Shown here in pieces: positions 52,265 to 61,653 of a stretch of DNA of 64,000 nucleotides. The notes beneath the pieces are model-generated. The model saw nothing but the letters and a program-made list of their open reading frames with translations, searched no databases and was not told the DNA's origin. The DNA comes from Flavobacteriales bacterium. Its GTDB lineage: Bacteria; Bacteroidota; Bacteroidia; Flavobacteriales_F; PHOS-HE28. The first letter of the stretch is position 1. Each line of letters starts with the position of its first letter. Where the stretch lies: contig JAHBUK010000003.1 in the NCBI GenBank assembly GCA_019638115.1, forward strand, positions 248,001-312,000. The letters run 5' to 3'. The translations under genes were made by a program, and so were the position numbers.

Positions 52265-52297
52265 AAAGGGCCGCCAGGAACACCCCGGCGGCCCTTT
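52265..52297 (-). terminator. rho-independent terminator of the subtilisin gene
   Basis: An 11-bp stem AAAGGGCCGCC/GGCGGCCCTTT. In the minus direction it is followed by TTTTT-GG, 22 bases after the stop of the minus-strand protease gene. Confidence 0.85.
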
Positions 52298-52318
52298 CCA
52301 GAGCAGATCTGCAATGGC

Positions 52319-55105
52319 CTACCAGTAGTGCGCCACCACGAACTTGCCGCGGGCCACTTCGCCCAGGTCGGAGATGATGCGGTAGCTATAGAGACCGTTC
52401 GCCATGAAGGCGGTGCTCAAGGTGGCGCGGCCGTTGGCCATGCTGCGCGTGGACACCAGGCGGCCGGTGTTGTCGAACACCTCCACCGACAAACGCTCAC
52501 CGGCCAGCAGGCCGTTCACATCGAAGAAGAGGTCGCGGTCGGCGGGGTTGGGGAACACGTTCACGCTGGTGCCTTCAGCAAGCACCTCTATGCCCGTGGC
52601 CAGGTCCACCACCACCGGCACCGGCTCGCTCTCGCAGGCCACGCCCGGGGTCTGCACCTCCCAGTCGTAGAAGAAGTAGTAGAAGGCCGTGGCATTGCTG
52701 CCCGTGGCCGTGCTGTTGGTGATGGCGCCCACCGTTCCCAGCGGGTAGGGGTAGCTCTGGGCGCTGCCCTGGCCATCGCGCCACAGCTGCGGATTGCCGC
52801 TCATCACCCGCAGGCCGTACGTGCCGGGGCCGGGCACCTCGAAGTTCAGGTTCACGCGGCTCTCCCCGTTGGGAATGGTGAAGTTGCCCTGCGTGATCAC
52901 CGTGCCGCTCGGCATGGATACCAGTCCGATGGGCCGCGCACCGGTGCCGTTCGCGTACACCTTCACGGACTTGATGGTGAAGGCCTCGCTGGCGGTGAAC
53001 ACCTCCCAGAAATCGCCGTTGGTGTGGAACTGGCCGTTGGTGGTGGAGTTGTTGGTCTTGCCACCGAAGTAGGTCTCCATGCCTTCCACCACACTGCTCG
53101 TCGCATAGTACGTGGTGGTGGCATTGATCACCGGCGTGGTGTAGCTGTTGCCCGTGCCCACCGGGTTGCCGCCGGGGCTGGTGTACCAGGTGATGTTGTC
53201 GCCGGTGGCCGTGAGCGTGGTGCTGCCAGGCGCCGCCAGGAAAACGTTGTCGGCCGTGGGGGGCACGGCGGGGCCCAGTGCGGTGATGCTGATCGCAGGG
53301 CTCACGAAGTTGCCGCAGCCGTTGTCCACCGTAACGGTGTAGTTGCCGCCGGCGGTCACCTCGATGCTCTGGCCGGTGGCTCCATTGCTCCAGGTGTTGC
53401 CGATGGGCGAGGAGGAGGTGAGGGTGATGGACGAGCCCACGCACACCACGGGGAAGCCGGCCACGCTGATGGTGGGTTGTACCGGCGCAGGAGGCGTCAA
53501 CACCGCCGTGGCGCCGAAGCCGCTGGGCTCCTCGCTGCAATCCGCCTGCACTTGGAATTCATAGGCCGTGCAGGGGGTAAGACCCGTGGCCAGGAAGCTG
53601 TTATCGTCCAGACCGCTCACCTCGGTCCAGTCCGTGCTGCCTTGGATGCGGTAACGCACTGTGAAGGGACCATCCGCGAAGGTGTTCCAGCTGTATTGTG
53701 CGGCGGTGGTGGTGGTGGCCACCACGCTGCCGTTGGTGGGTGCCGGGCAAGCCCCGCAGGCCGCCATGATCAGTTCCATGCTGGTGCCCGAGTTGATACG
53801 CCCGCCGGTGACCGTCTGGCCGGGCAGGTTGCCCACCTGGTCCACGCCATCGAACAGCATCTGGCGGATGTACATGGCGCCGGCCATCGGGTCGCTCTGC
53901 ACCAGGCTCATCAGGGTGGGGCAGGGGGCGCTGTAGAGCAGGCCGATCACTCCGGCCGTGAGCGGGCTGGCGAAGCTGGTGCCGCTGGTGTTGCCATAGG
54001 TGCTGCTACCCGAGGTGGTGTACACGTTGCCGCCCGGTGCGCCCACATCGATGGTGGTGGCGCCATAGCCGCTGAAGGTGCGCTGGTCCACGTTGTTGGT
54101 GGCCGTAACGCTGATCATGAAGTCGCTGGCACAGGCCGTGGGCATGTCGCCCACCACGTCCACGTTGCTGTTGCTGTTGGTGGTGGCACCGCAGTTCAGG
54201 ATGCCCGCCGTGCCCAGCGTATCGTAGACGGCGCACCACAAGGGGTAGCTGTTCGGGTTGGCATTGTCGATGCCCCAGCTGGCATTGGTGGCCACCACGA
54301 AGGCACCTTGGGCACCATTGCTCGCATTGTAGCGGCGGCGCATGGTCAGGGGGTAGGTGTAGGCCGCGATCACGTTGGCTTGCGAGGTGCTGGCGTAGGT
54401 CACCACCATCATCTTCACATCCCAGTTGGCGCCCACCACGCCCAGGTTGTTGTCTCCCACCGCGCCGATCATTCCGGCCACCTGCGTGCCGTGCGCGCCG
54501 TTGTACACGTTGTCGTTGTTGCCGCCGGGGTTCCAGCCGCGGTAGTCGTCCACGTAGCCGTTGCCGTCGTCGTCGATCCCGTTGTTGGGGATCTCCGCAT
54601 GGTTGAACCAGCGGTTGGCTGCCAGGTCCGTGTGGGCCGTGTTGGCGCCTTCAATGATGCACACCACGATGGTATCGCCCGTGGCCGTTACGCCTCCGGT
54701 ACTGTACTGCCAGGCGGCCTCACTGTTGATGTTCTGGTGGTGCCACTGCTGACCGTATTGCGGGTCGTTGGGCACGTTGCGCAGGCTCACCGGGTGGTCG
54801 TTCTGCGCCATCATCACGTGCGGGTGGCGCTTCACCGCGGCCAGCATCTTCTCCTGCGCAACGGCCGTGTGGTCGAACTTCAGCAGCCAGATGCGCATGG
54901 GCGCGCTGGCCTCGTGGTCCACCTTCATGCCGGTGGGGATGTTATCCAACAGCCCCAGGTCATCGGCCACGGTCTGGGCCGATCCGTTGGGCGTAAGCAT
55001 CACCAGGATGTCTCCAGGTATGATGCCCGCGTCCTGTTGGGCGATGCTGGACAGGGGAGCCAGCAGGAATGCAGAGAAAAGGCTAAGGAGCAACGTTCGT
55101 TTCAT
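52319..55105 (-). CDS. subtilisin-like (S8) protein with T9SS type A domain, Glu at catalytic Asp
   Basis: A 928-residue secreted protein. Signal peptide to about residue 22, an inhibitor-like pro-region to about 110, then the S8 domain (about 140-440). His205 (GAHGTQVAG), Asn274 (TNASWG) and Ser377 (SGTSFASP) are in place, but the Asp position reads IIEGANTAHTDL, giving Glu152. The calcium-loop-like GIDDDGNGYVDD follows. Next come a fibronectin type III-like domain, an Ig-like unit, a C-terminal adhesion-like domain, and a type A sorting domain (VNVFPNPADRDLFFDV, ending ARGKFVVAHYW). Either a protease with altered chemistry or an inactive homologue. Confidence 0.9.
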   Translation of the reverse strand: MKRTLLLSLFSAFLLAPLSSIAQQDAGIIPGDILVMLTPNGSAQTVADDLGLLDNIPTGMKVDHEASAPMRIWLLKFDHTAVAQEKMLAAVKRHPHVMMAQNDHPVSLRNVPNDPQYGQQWHHQNINSEAAWQYSTGGVTATGDTIVVCIIEGANTAHTDLAANRWFNHAEIPNNGIDDDGNGYVDDYRGWNPGGNNDNVYNGAHGTQVAGMIGAVGDNNLGVVGANWDVKMMVVTYASTSQANVIAAYTYPLTMRRRYNASNGAQGAFVVATNASWGIDNANPNSYPLWCAVYDTLGTAGILNCGATTNSNSNVDVVGDMPTACASDFMISVTATNNVDQRTFSGYGATTIDVGAPGGNVYTTSGSSTYGNTSGTSFASPLTAGVIGLLYSAPCPTLMSLVQSDPMAGAMYIRQMLFDGVDQVGNLPGQTVTGGRINSGTSMELIMAACGACPAPTNGSVVATTTTAAQYSWNTFADGPFTVRYRIQGSTDWTEVSGLDDNSFLATGLTPCTAYEFQVQADCSEEPSGFGATAVLTPPAPVQPTISVAGFPVVCVGSSITLTSSSPIGNTWSNGATGQSIEVTAGGNYTVTVDNGCGNFVSPAISITALGPAVPPTADNVFLAAPGSTTLTATGDNITWYTSPGGNPVGTGNSYTTPVINATTTYYATSSVVEGMETYFGGKTNNSTTNGQFHTNGDFWEVFTASEAFTIKSVKVYANGTGARPIGLVSMPSGTVITQGNFTIPNGESRVNLNFEVPGPGTYGLRVMSGNPQLWRDGQGSAQSYPYPLGTVGAITNSTATGSNATAFYYFFYDWEVQTPGVACESEPVPVVVDLATGIEVLAEGTSVNVFPNPADRDLFFDVNGLLAGERLSVEVFDNTGRLVSTRSMANGRATLSTAFMANGLYSYRIISDLGEVARGKFVVAHYW

Positions 55106-55129
55106 GGGGTTCCGGTCTTGCAGGGGTCA

Positions 55130-55137
55130 CGAATTTA
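55130..55137 (-). promoter_or_regulatory. -7 promoter-like element (TAAATTCG) of the subtilisin gene
   Basis: The TTCG variant of the octamer on the minus strand, 24 bases before the ATG at 55105. No clear -33 partner. The gap 55138-55393 holds nothing else recognisable. Confidence 0.4.
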
Positions 55138-55393
55138 ACGATTCCGCAGCAAGGCTGTTCTTATGCTCCGTTCAGACCCCGCCACTTCTGCTGGCGCTGC
55201 TGGGAATGCCAAGGCGGAGCCACGCGAGCTCGATCGGGGCCCTGTGTGTGGAGCGGTGCGTGGCTCGAATTACTCCACAACCTGCTCAGCCCCCTCGATC
55301 CAGCGGCACGTGCCTGTCGAAGGCATGGTGATGTCGCTTAGGTGGAAGTTGCGAACACTGCTTGGCCGGAAGTCCTTGTCATCCCAGCACGTG

Positions 55394-55915
55394 TCATTGT
55401 TGCACCACCAACTTCCCGCTATGGAGCAAGGTGTTGTCTGCAAGGTACAACACCAGGTAGGTGCCCGGGGCCAGGGCACTGGTATCAACATTCTGTTGGC
55501 CTTCTGCACCCGGCATGGGCAATGTGCTTACAAGGCGACCACTGATATCGCGCAACTCTATGCGGCCAACACCTTGGTCCGACGCCAACTGGTAGTGGAA
55601 CACAGTGCCGCTGCGTGTAGGGTTGGGGTGTATGGAGAAGGAGTTCGCAGGTGGCGTATCCTGCTCCACTGCGCCCACCGTAAGCTCGCTCACCAGCAGG
55701 CGGCTCACGAAGCGCTGCTGGGGGTCGTTGGTGGTGCCGTCGGTGTAGCCGGCGAAGGCGCTGCAGATATAGAGCGCGGTTGAATCCTGGATCCAGTGCA
55801 CATTGAGCGGGTTGGCGTGAGTGGCCCCTGCGTAGGTGTTCAAAAGCCAATTACGAGCCCACTGTGCGCGGTACTCAACGATTTGGAAAAGCGGGCCTTG
55901 AATGCTTACACTTGT
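55394..55915 (-). pseudogene. 5'-truncated remnant of a T9SS type A surface protein gene
   Basis: The open frame runs 173 codons from a stop at 55918 with no ATG and no signal peptide. The first TTG start would be at 55843. The protein-like sequence begins inside a domain (GPLFQIVEYRAQWARNWLLN) and continues through IQDSTALYICSAFAGYTDG into an intact type A sorting domain (FSIHPNPTRSGTVFHYQL, ending SGKLVVQQ). The upstream sequence is AT-rich and non-coding. Without a signal peptide the product could not reach T9SS, so this is a decayed end of a larger gene. Alternatively its start was lost by rearrangement with the neighbouring surface gene. Confidence 0.7.
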
Positions 55916-56003
55916 TCAACTGCTGATATTCCTCAACTACAATTAAGCGAATGAAGTCAAGAACGGAAATAGGAAAGCAGTCAACCGGATCCTAGCGCAT
56001 CTT

Positions 56004-56021
56004 CCAACGCTCCAGCGTTGG
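56004..56021. promoter_or_regulatory. 8-bp perfect inverted repeat CCAACGCT-CC-AGCGTTGG
   Basis: Located 29 bases before the ATG of the giant surface protein gene. It could be an operator or a leader hairpin; no function is shown. Confidence 0.35.
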
Positions 56022-56050
56022 TCTCTTCCACACTAAGACCCTACATAGCC

Positions 56051-59000
56051 ATGATACCGACCCATATCCCTGCCCTGCGTAGCTCAACAGCTCAACAGCT
56101 CAAGGGCTGGATCGGTGAGCGCTGGCTCCGGCATGCGGCCACCATCCTGCTGCTCGCGGTGTGGGTATATTTCGGAGGGATGAGCGTATGCGCCCAGATC
56201 AGTGTTACGGCCACGGCAGGCAACACGGGACCCACCAGTTATGCGAACCTGCGGCTTGCATTCGCAGCGGTGAATGACGGTACGCACCAAGGTGTTGTTA
56301 CCATCGATATCACTTCCAGCCCCGGCGCAGACAACAACACCGCTGTGCTGAACGCCAGTGGAAGTGGTTCCGCGAATTACACCAACTTGGTGATACAACC
56401 TGCTGGCAGCACTGGAGCGCGCAGCATCAGCGGTACGGTGAACGCTGGGCCGCTGGTGGACCTGAACGGCGCGGACAACGTGACCTTCGATGGACGCAAC
56501 GGCGATGGCTACACGCTCACGATCTCCAACCATAGCACGGCTTCCTCGGCAGGCACCAGTACCATACGCTTCATCAACGATGCCACGGACAACAGCTTAC
56601 GTGATCTTTCCATACTTGGGCGATCCACCGGCACGGTGGCCACCCTAAGTGGGAACGTGGTATTCTCCACGGGCAGTAGCACGGGCAATGATGACAACAC
56701 CCTTGCGAACTGCATCATTGCCAACGATGGCAACAGCACCACGGATCTGATCTCCAAGGCCCTCGTCTCGGTGGGTTCCACGGGAAGCCTGGCGTTGCAT
56801 AACAGTGGCAATGTGGTGGAGGATTGCCAAGTCCACGACTTCTTTTTGGCCGGGGGAAGCCGGGGCATACTGTTGGGCGCAGGCAATCATGCATGGACCA
56901 TCAGTGGAAACCGCTTCTGGCAGGGTGCTGCACGCACCACGGCGGCCAATTCCAGCCAACACGTGGTGGTGGACATCACTTCGGGTTCGCATGCCGATGC
57001 CGGTGGGCATGTGATCACCGGCAATGTGATCGGCTTCGCCAATGCGGCTGGCACGGGTACATGGACCCTGTCAGGCGGCAGCAACTTGTTCCGCGCCATT
57101 CGCATGGACCTTGATGCCAATGCTCCCGCTTGCACGATCAGCGCCAACGCCATTGGGGGGCTCGACCATGCAAGTACCCACAATGGAACCGGCTCCTCTT
57201 CCCCCTCCACCTTGATCCATGTGTTGGGCGGTCCCGTTTCGATAACGGACAACCAGATCGGCACGCAGGGGGCAACAGGTAGCATCGTGTTCACACCCAG
57301 TGCCGCCGCAAGGGATTTCCACGCCATACTGAACAGTGGCAGCGCACCCTGGACCAGCCACCACAACAGGTTCGGAGGTATCATCGTGGCCAACAGCGGA
57401 GCGCTTTACGCGCTGCGTTCCACCGGGACCGGCACATGGGCCTGCGACAGCAATCTGGTGGGCGGTACCGTGGCCGCTTCCCTTGAAGCCAGTGGCACCG
57501 GGTCCGGCGCTAAACTGTTCGGTGTCGCATCGGAGGGTGCTCCCATCAATGCTGCTGGAAACACCCTCCGCAACATGGTCTCCGCGGGCAACAGCGGCTC
57601 ATATATACGTGGCATCAGTGTCGCGGACGCCGCTTTCAGCGCAACGGGCAATGTGATCAACACCCTGGCTTGTAGCGGTATCGATGGCATCCATGGAAGC
57701 AACGCACGGGCAACGATCACAGCGAACAACATCGCCCACCTGTCGGGCACGAATACAGGGATGATGAGCCCGCTGGTTCGCGGCATCTTCGTGAGCGGCG
57801 ATAGCGCCACGGTTGCCAACAACAGCATAAGCACCCTCAGCAGTATGGCTTCCGGTTCAAGCACGGCCACCTACGGGATACATGGTGAGAACGGGGTGCT
57901 CATCGCCCACGGCAACATCATAGCGGACCTGAACGAGGTTCGGCTTGCAGCCGGCATCCAAACGGACGATGCCGAATTGGTGGCTGAGAACAATACCATC
58001 AGCCACATTGCAGCCCGCTTCAGCTACGGCATACGGACCCTGCATTCAACCGCCCTGCTCACGGGCAACGACATCCGATTCTTAAGCACCAACGCCACAA
58101 GTGGTAGCCCAGCGGTCTGCGGGATCAGTGCCACGGACGGGCTTCTTACCACACATGGCAATGTGATCGCACACCTCTCCAATGCCGTTTCCACGAACAC
58201 CGCGATCACCAATGGCATCCAAGCCATCAACACGTCAATAACGGGCACGAGCAACCTCATCCACCACCTCAGTGGAGACGGTTCGGGCACGGCAGGCATC
58301 GTTGGCATTACGGGCATTACCATTGCCAACACCAGTGGGGCCAACCGGGTGGTGTTGCAGGGCAATACCCTACACACCCTCTTCAGTTCCCATCCGGACA
58401 ATGTTGGTCAGGTGCATGGGATCCACGCTACCTTGTACGACACTACCAACATCATCGAGGGCAACCTGATCCACTCCCTGTGGCGCAGCACCAGTTCCAC
58501 CTCGGCCAACCCCGCACGCGCCATTTACCTGCTAACCGGCACCAGCAGTGTGCGCAACAACATGATCCGCCTGGGCTTGGACAGTGCGGGGGCATCCGTG
58601 AACAGCCCCCATGTTTTCCAAGGCATACACGTGGCGGATGGCACCCACGCCATCCTGCACAATACCGTGTACATCGGCGGCACTGCTACAGCCGCCAGCA
58701 GCAATCATACCTATGCGCTCTTCAGTGCCACCACCGGTGCGCGAGACCACCGCAACAACATCCTGTGGAACGCCCGGAGCACCACCGGCAGTGCCAGGCA
58801 TTACGCCGTGGGCGTGAATGCAGACCTCACTGGATTGGTGAGCGACCACAACTGCCTGCATGTAAGTGGCAGTGGCGGCCATGTGGGCCGCGAGGGCACC
58901 ACTGACCGGACCACACTCAGCGCGTGGCAGAGTGCAACAAGTTTGGATGGGAATAGCATTTCTGTTGACCCCGGCTTGGTGCGGCCCGGAGGCGATGCCA

Positions 59001-61642
59001 CAGAGGTGGATCTGCACATACAGCACAATAGCGCTGGTGCTGCATCGATCTCTCGTGCAGGGGCAAGTAGCACCGGTGTTCTACATGACTACGACGGTGC
59101 CCAGCGGCACAGCCCGCCGGATATTGGCGCGGACCAGATCCTGCTCGTGCTGGCGGATTTCTATGAGGAAAACGATCAGCCCTCCTTCAATTATTGGCGC
59201 AACAAGGGCCAAGTGGTGGACACCGAGCATAACCAACGGTCCGATGTGAAGTTCTACACCGACCAAGGACTGCCACGGACGTACCTCCGAAGCGGTTCGA
59301 TCATTTCCTTCACCCATACCCGCGTGGATACTGTCTTTGCCACACCGGACACTACTTGGCGTGTGGACCTGCGCTTCACCGGCGGTAAGGAACGTGCCGT
59401 GGATCCGCAACCCGTGGACATGCGCGACCCATACCGGAACTATTACCTACCCTGGTGCGGCCCCAACGGCGCTACCCAAGTGCATGGCTTTGGGCGTGTG
59501 GTGTACGAGGACCTCTACCCCTATACGGACCTGCATTTCTACAGCGGTAGCGGTGGCCCCAAGTTGGCCTTTGTGATCCGCCCCGGCGGCGATATGGATA
59601 ACATCCAACTGGAGTTCGAGGGGCAGGACAGCCTCACCGTGGATGCCAACGGCGTACTGCACGCGCATGTCTCAGGATGGGACTTCCCTTTGATCGGTGG
59701 TATCGCCTATCAAGTGAATGGGAGCACCATCATTCCAGTAGGACTCACCACCTACTTGAACAGCGCAGGGAGTCCTGTGGTAGAGATAGGAATGAGCTCG
59801 TTCTCAATGCCTTTAGATACTGAATTGCCCTTGGTGATCATGGCGGGGTGGCCGCCGATGATGGGGGGGCAAGTGACCACGGATGGCGTGTGTTGGAGTA
59901 CTTATCTGGGCGGTGATGGCCGCGATGCCGTTGAGGATAGTGATGTGGATGAGGAAGGCAACTACTATGTGGTGGGCCACACGTTCTCGCAGGACATCTA
60001 CTTCCCGATCGGGGATGGCCAGGTCTATTACCAAGCTTCGCCCATGGCCTTCGCCTCTAAGTTCGGCACTGGCTACGAGATCCGGTGGTCAACCTTCTAC
60101 GGTGGTTCATTCGGTTGGCAGGCGGCGCGTTGCGCTCGTGTACGGCCCGGAGCAGATCCCAACCTATTGGTGGGTGGTTTCACGAACGCCAACGACTTAT
60201 GGTCCTCCCCACCCAACGATGATCGTTACTACGACCCGAGTTCGTCCCGAGGTGGTTTCCTCGCCGAATTCAACGCTGAAGGGGAAGCGGTCTGGTCCAC
60301 CTACATCGGCGACGGTGCGTGGAGCGTGCTGGATGTGGACCTTCATCCCAATGGAAATTTCGCGATTGTCGGCAGTGCTGAATGGTTCCTGCCCGAAGAA
60401 CAGGAAACACCCGATCCGACTGCCGATCATTGGGGCTACTCAGGCACACTTGATCAGAACTATCCCGGGGATGGATTCATCACCCTTTTCAATGCTGACC
60501 GCAGAACGATCTGGTCCACATACATCGGAGGGAACTATGGTGACGCGGTGGAGACTGTCCGCTTCGGGACCCAGAAGATCGTGATCGCGGGGCAAACAAC
60601 GAGTACGAATCTTCCTTTGAAAGAAGATGGTGGGCAGGATGCCCTGAATGAGGATTATCAAGGCAATGGGGATGTCTTCATCATGGAGTTCGATCTCGTC
60701 GGACGCCAGATATGGAGCACCTATTTCGGCGGTGGTTCAGGTGAATCCATTGGCGACCAAGGCTTGGCCTTACAGCCTGTTTTCGACAATGGCCGGGAGG
60801 ACATTTTTATCGTTGGCATGTCCTCCAGTGACGACCTCGACCTTGAGAACGGTCCGAACTGGCATGATGAAACATACAAACCCGGGCTTCAGGGCTATAT
60901 CCTACGCATCAATGGAGAAGACAGGACAATTGAATGGCTTACGCATGTAAAAGGTCTTGGTGCCATCCAGCGTTCGACGCATTTGAACACAGTCTTGGTG
61001 GATGCCTTGGGCCGCATTTTCGTGGCAGGCTTAAGCTGGGACCCTACGTTCGTTCTGGAGCCTGGATTCGGGATATATTCGGCGGATGCGATGTATGGGG
61101 TAGGCGATGGGGTCATCCTCTGCTTCTCCAATGAACAGGAGTTGCGTTGGTCCACCTACTTCGGCGGTGATGAAGGCGGGCTGTATGGTGACGACATACG
61201 AACGCTTGCCCTTGCAGGAACGCAACGGCTCTATGCCGCCGGAACAACATATTCCGCGTTCGGGCCGACTTCATTCTTCCCGTTCACCGATCCAGTGGGT
61301 GATGATGATTGGTTCGATGATACATTTTTTCCAGAAATGGATGGCTTCCTGGCAGCATTCTGCATCGAAGACCTTCTGATCTCGGTTGCCGAGGCGGTCC
61401 GCCCGACCTCGAACGCTGGCTTTACCGTGCAGTATGCACCGGAAGGCTGGTACCAGCTTGTGGGCCTTCCTCTTGGAACACATCGTTGGTCAGTGTTGGA
61501 TGTACGTGGACGAGCTGTGCTTGACCGGAGTTCCATGGTGGGCGAGGCCCCGTTGCGCTTCGATCTTGATGGATCCGCGCCGGGAATCTATTTGGTCCAT
61601 GTGCCCGGTATCGGTGCCCAACGCCTAGTCCATCAACCTTGA
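56051..61642 (+). CDS. giant surface protein: beta-helix plus SBBP-like repeats
   Basis: An 1863-residue protein from the ATG at 56051 (a TTG 11 codons upstream is an alternative). An unusually long N-region precedes the membrane segment (HAATILLLAVWVYFGGMSVCAQ). About residues 50-1010 form a right-handed beta-helix with many short N/G-rich turns (GNTLRNMVSAGN, GNIIADLNEV, ENNTISHIAARF). About 1030-1230 resemble the DUF7948-type domain that often precedes SBBP repeats (NRGQ-like NYWRNKGQVVDTEHNQ). About 1280-1780 carry repeats with WSTYIGG/WSTYFGG. The end (WSVLDVRGRAVLDRS, QRLVHQP) looks like a divergent T9SS type A domain. Probably a large adhesin. Confidence 0.85.
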   Translation: MIPTHIPALRSSTAQQLKGWIGERWLRHAATILLLAVWVYFGGMSVCAQISVTATAGNTGPTSYANLRLAFAAVNDGTHQGVVTIDITSSPGADNNTAVLNASGSGSANYTNLVIQPAGSTGARSISGTVNAGPLVDLNGADNVTFDGRNGDGYTLTISNHSTASSAGTSTIRFINDATDNSLRDLSILGRSTGTVATLSGNVVFSTGSSTGNDDNTLANCIIANDGNSTTDLISKALVSVGSTGSLALHNSGNVVEDCQVHDFFLAGGSRGILLGAGNHAWTISGNRFWQGAARTTAANSSQHVVVDITSGSHADAGGHVITGNVIGFANAAGTGTWTLSGGSNLFRAIRMDLDANAPACTISANAIGGLDHASTHNGTGSSSPSTLIHVLGGPVSITDNQIGTQGATGSIVFTPSAAARDFHAILNSGSAPWTSHHNRFGGIIVANSGALYALRSTGTGTWACDSNLVGGTVAASLEASGTGSGAKLFGVASEGAPINAAGNTLRNMVSAGNSGSYIRGISVADAAFSATGNVINTLACSGIDGIHGSNARATITANNIAHLSGTNTGMMSPLVRGIFVSGDSATVANNSISTLSSMASGSSTATYGIHGENGVLIAHGNIIADLNEVRLAAGIQTDDAELVAENNTISHIAARFSYGIRTLHSTALLTGNDIRFLSTNATSGSPAVCGISATDGLLTTHGNVIAHLSNAVSTNTAITNGIQAINTSITGTSNLIHHLSGDGSGTAGIVGITGITIANTSGANRVVLQGNTLHTLFSSHPDNVGQVHGIHATLYDTTNIIEGNLIHSLWRSTSSTSANPARAIYLLTGTSSVRNNMIRLGLDSAGASVNSPHVFQGIHVADGTHAILHNTVYIGGTATAASSNHTYALFSATTGARDHRNNILWNARSTTGSARHYAVGVNADLTGLVSDHNCLHVSGSGGHVGREGTTDRTTLSAWQSATSLDGNSISVDPGLVRPGGDATEVDLHIQHNSAGAASISRAGASSTGVLHDYDGAQRHSPPDIGADQILLVLADFYEENDQPSFNYWRNKGQVVDTEHNQRSDVKFYTDQGLPRTYLRSGSIISFTHTRVDTVFATPDTTWRVDLRFTGGKERAVDPQPVDMRDPYRNYYLPWCGPNGATQVHGFGRVVYEDLYPYTDLHFYSGSGGPKLAFVIRPGGDMDNIQLEFEGQDSLTVDANGVLHAHVSGWDFPLIGGIAYQVNGSTIIPVGLTTYLNSAGSPVVEIGMSSFSMPLDTELPLVIMAGWPPMMGGQVTTDGVCWSTYLGGDGRDAVEDSDVDEEGNYYVVGHTFSQDIYFPIGDGQVYYQASPMAFASKFGTGYEIRWSTFYGGSFGWQAARCARVRPGADPNLLVGGFTNANDLWSSPPNDDRYYDPSSSRGGFLAEFNAEGEAVWSTYIGDGAWSVLDVDLHPNGNFAIVGSAEWFLPEEQETPDPTADHWGYSGTLDQNYPGDGFITLFNADRRTIWSTYIGGNYGDAVETVRFGTQKIVIAGQTTSTNLPLKEDGGQDALNEDYQGNGDVFIMEFDLVGRQIWSTYFGGGSGESIGDQGLALQPVFDNGREDIFIVGMSSSDDLDLENGPNWHDETYKPGLQGYILRINGEDRTIEWLTHVKGLGAIQRSTHLNTVLVDALGRIFVAGLSWDPTFVLEPGFGIYSADAMYGVGDGVILCFSNEQELRWSTYFGGDEGGLYGDDIRTLALAGTQRLYAAGTTYSAFGPTSFFPFTDPVGDDDWFDDTFFPEMDGFLAAFCIEDLLISVAEAVRPTSNAGFTVQYAPEGWYQLVGLPLGTHRWSVLDVRGRAVLDRSSMVGEAPLRFDLDGSAPGIYLVHVPGIGAQRLVHQP

Positions 61643-61653
61643 GAGCCTAATTC

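Noticed and set aside
52328-55138. 936-codon open frame antisense to the subtilisin gene
   Set aside because: The translation is His/Val/Gly/Ala-rich and featureless; the opposite strand encodes clear S8 and sorting domains.
55270-55509. Small minus-strand open frame of 79 codons after the truncated T9SS gene
   Set aside because: It overlaps the sorting-domain remnant in another frame and shows Trp/Cys-rich random-like sequence.
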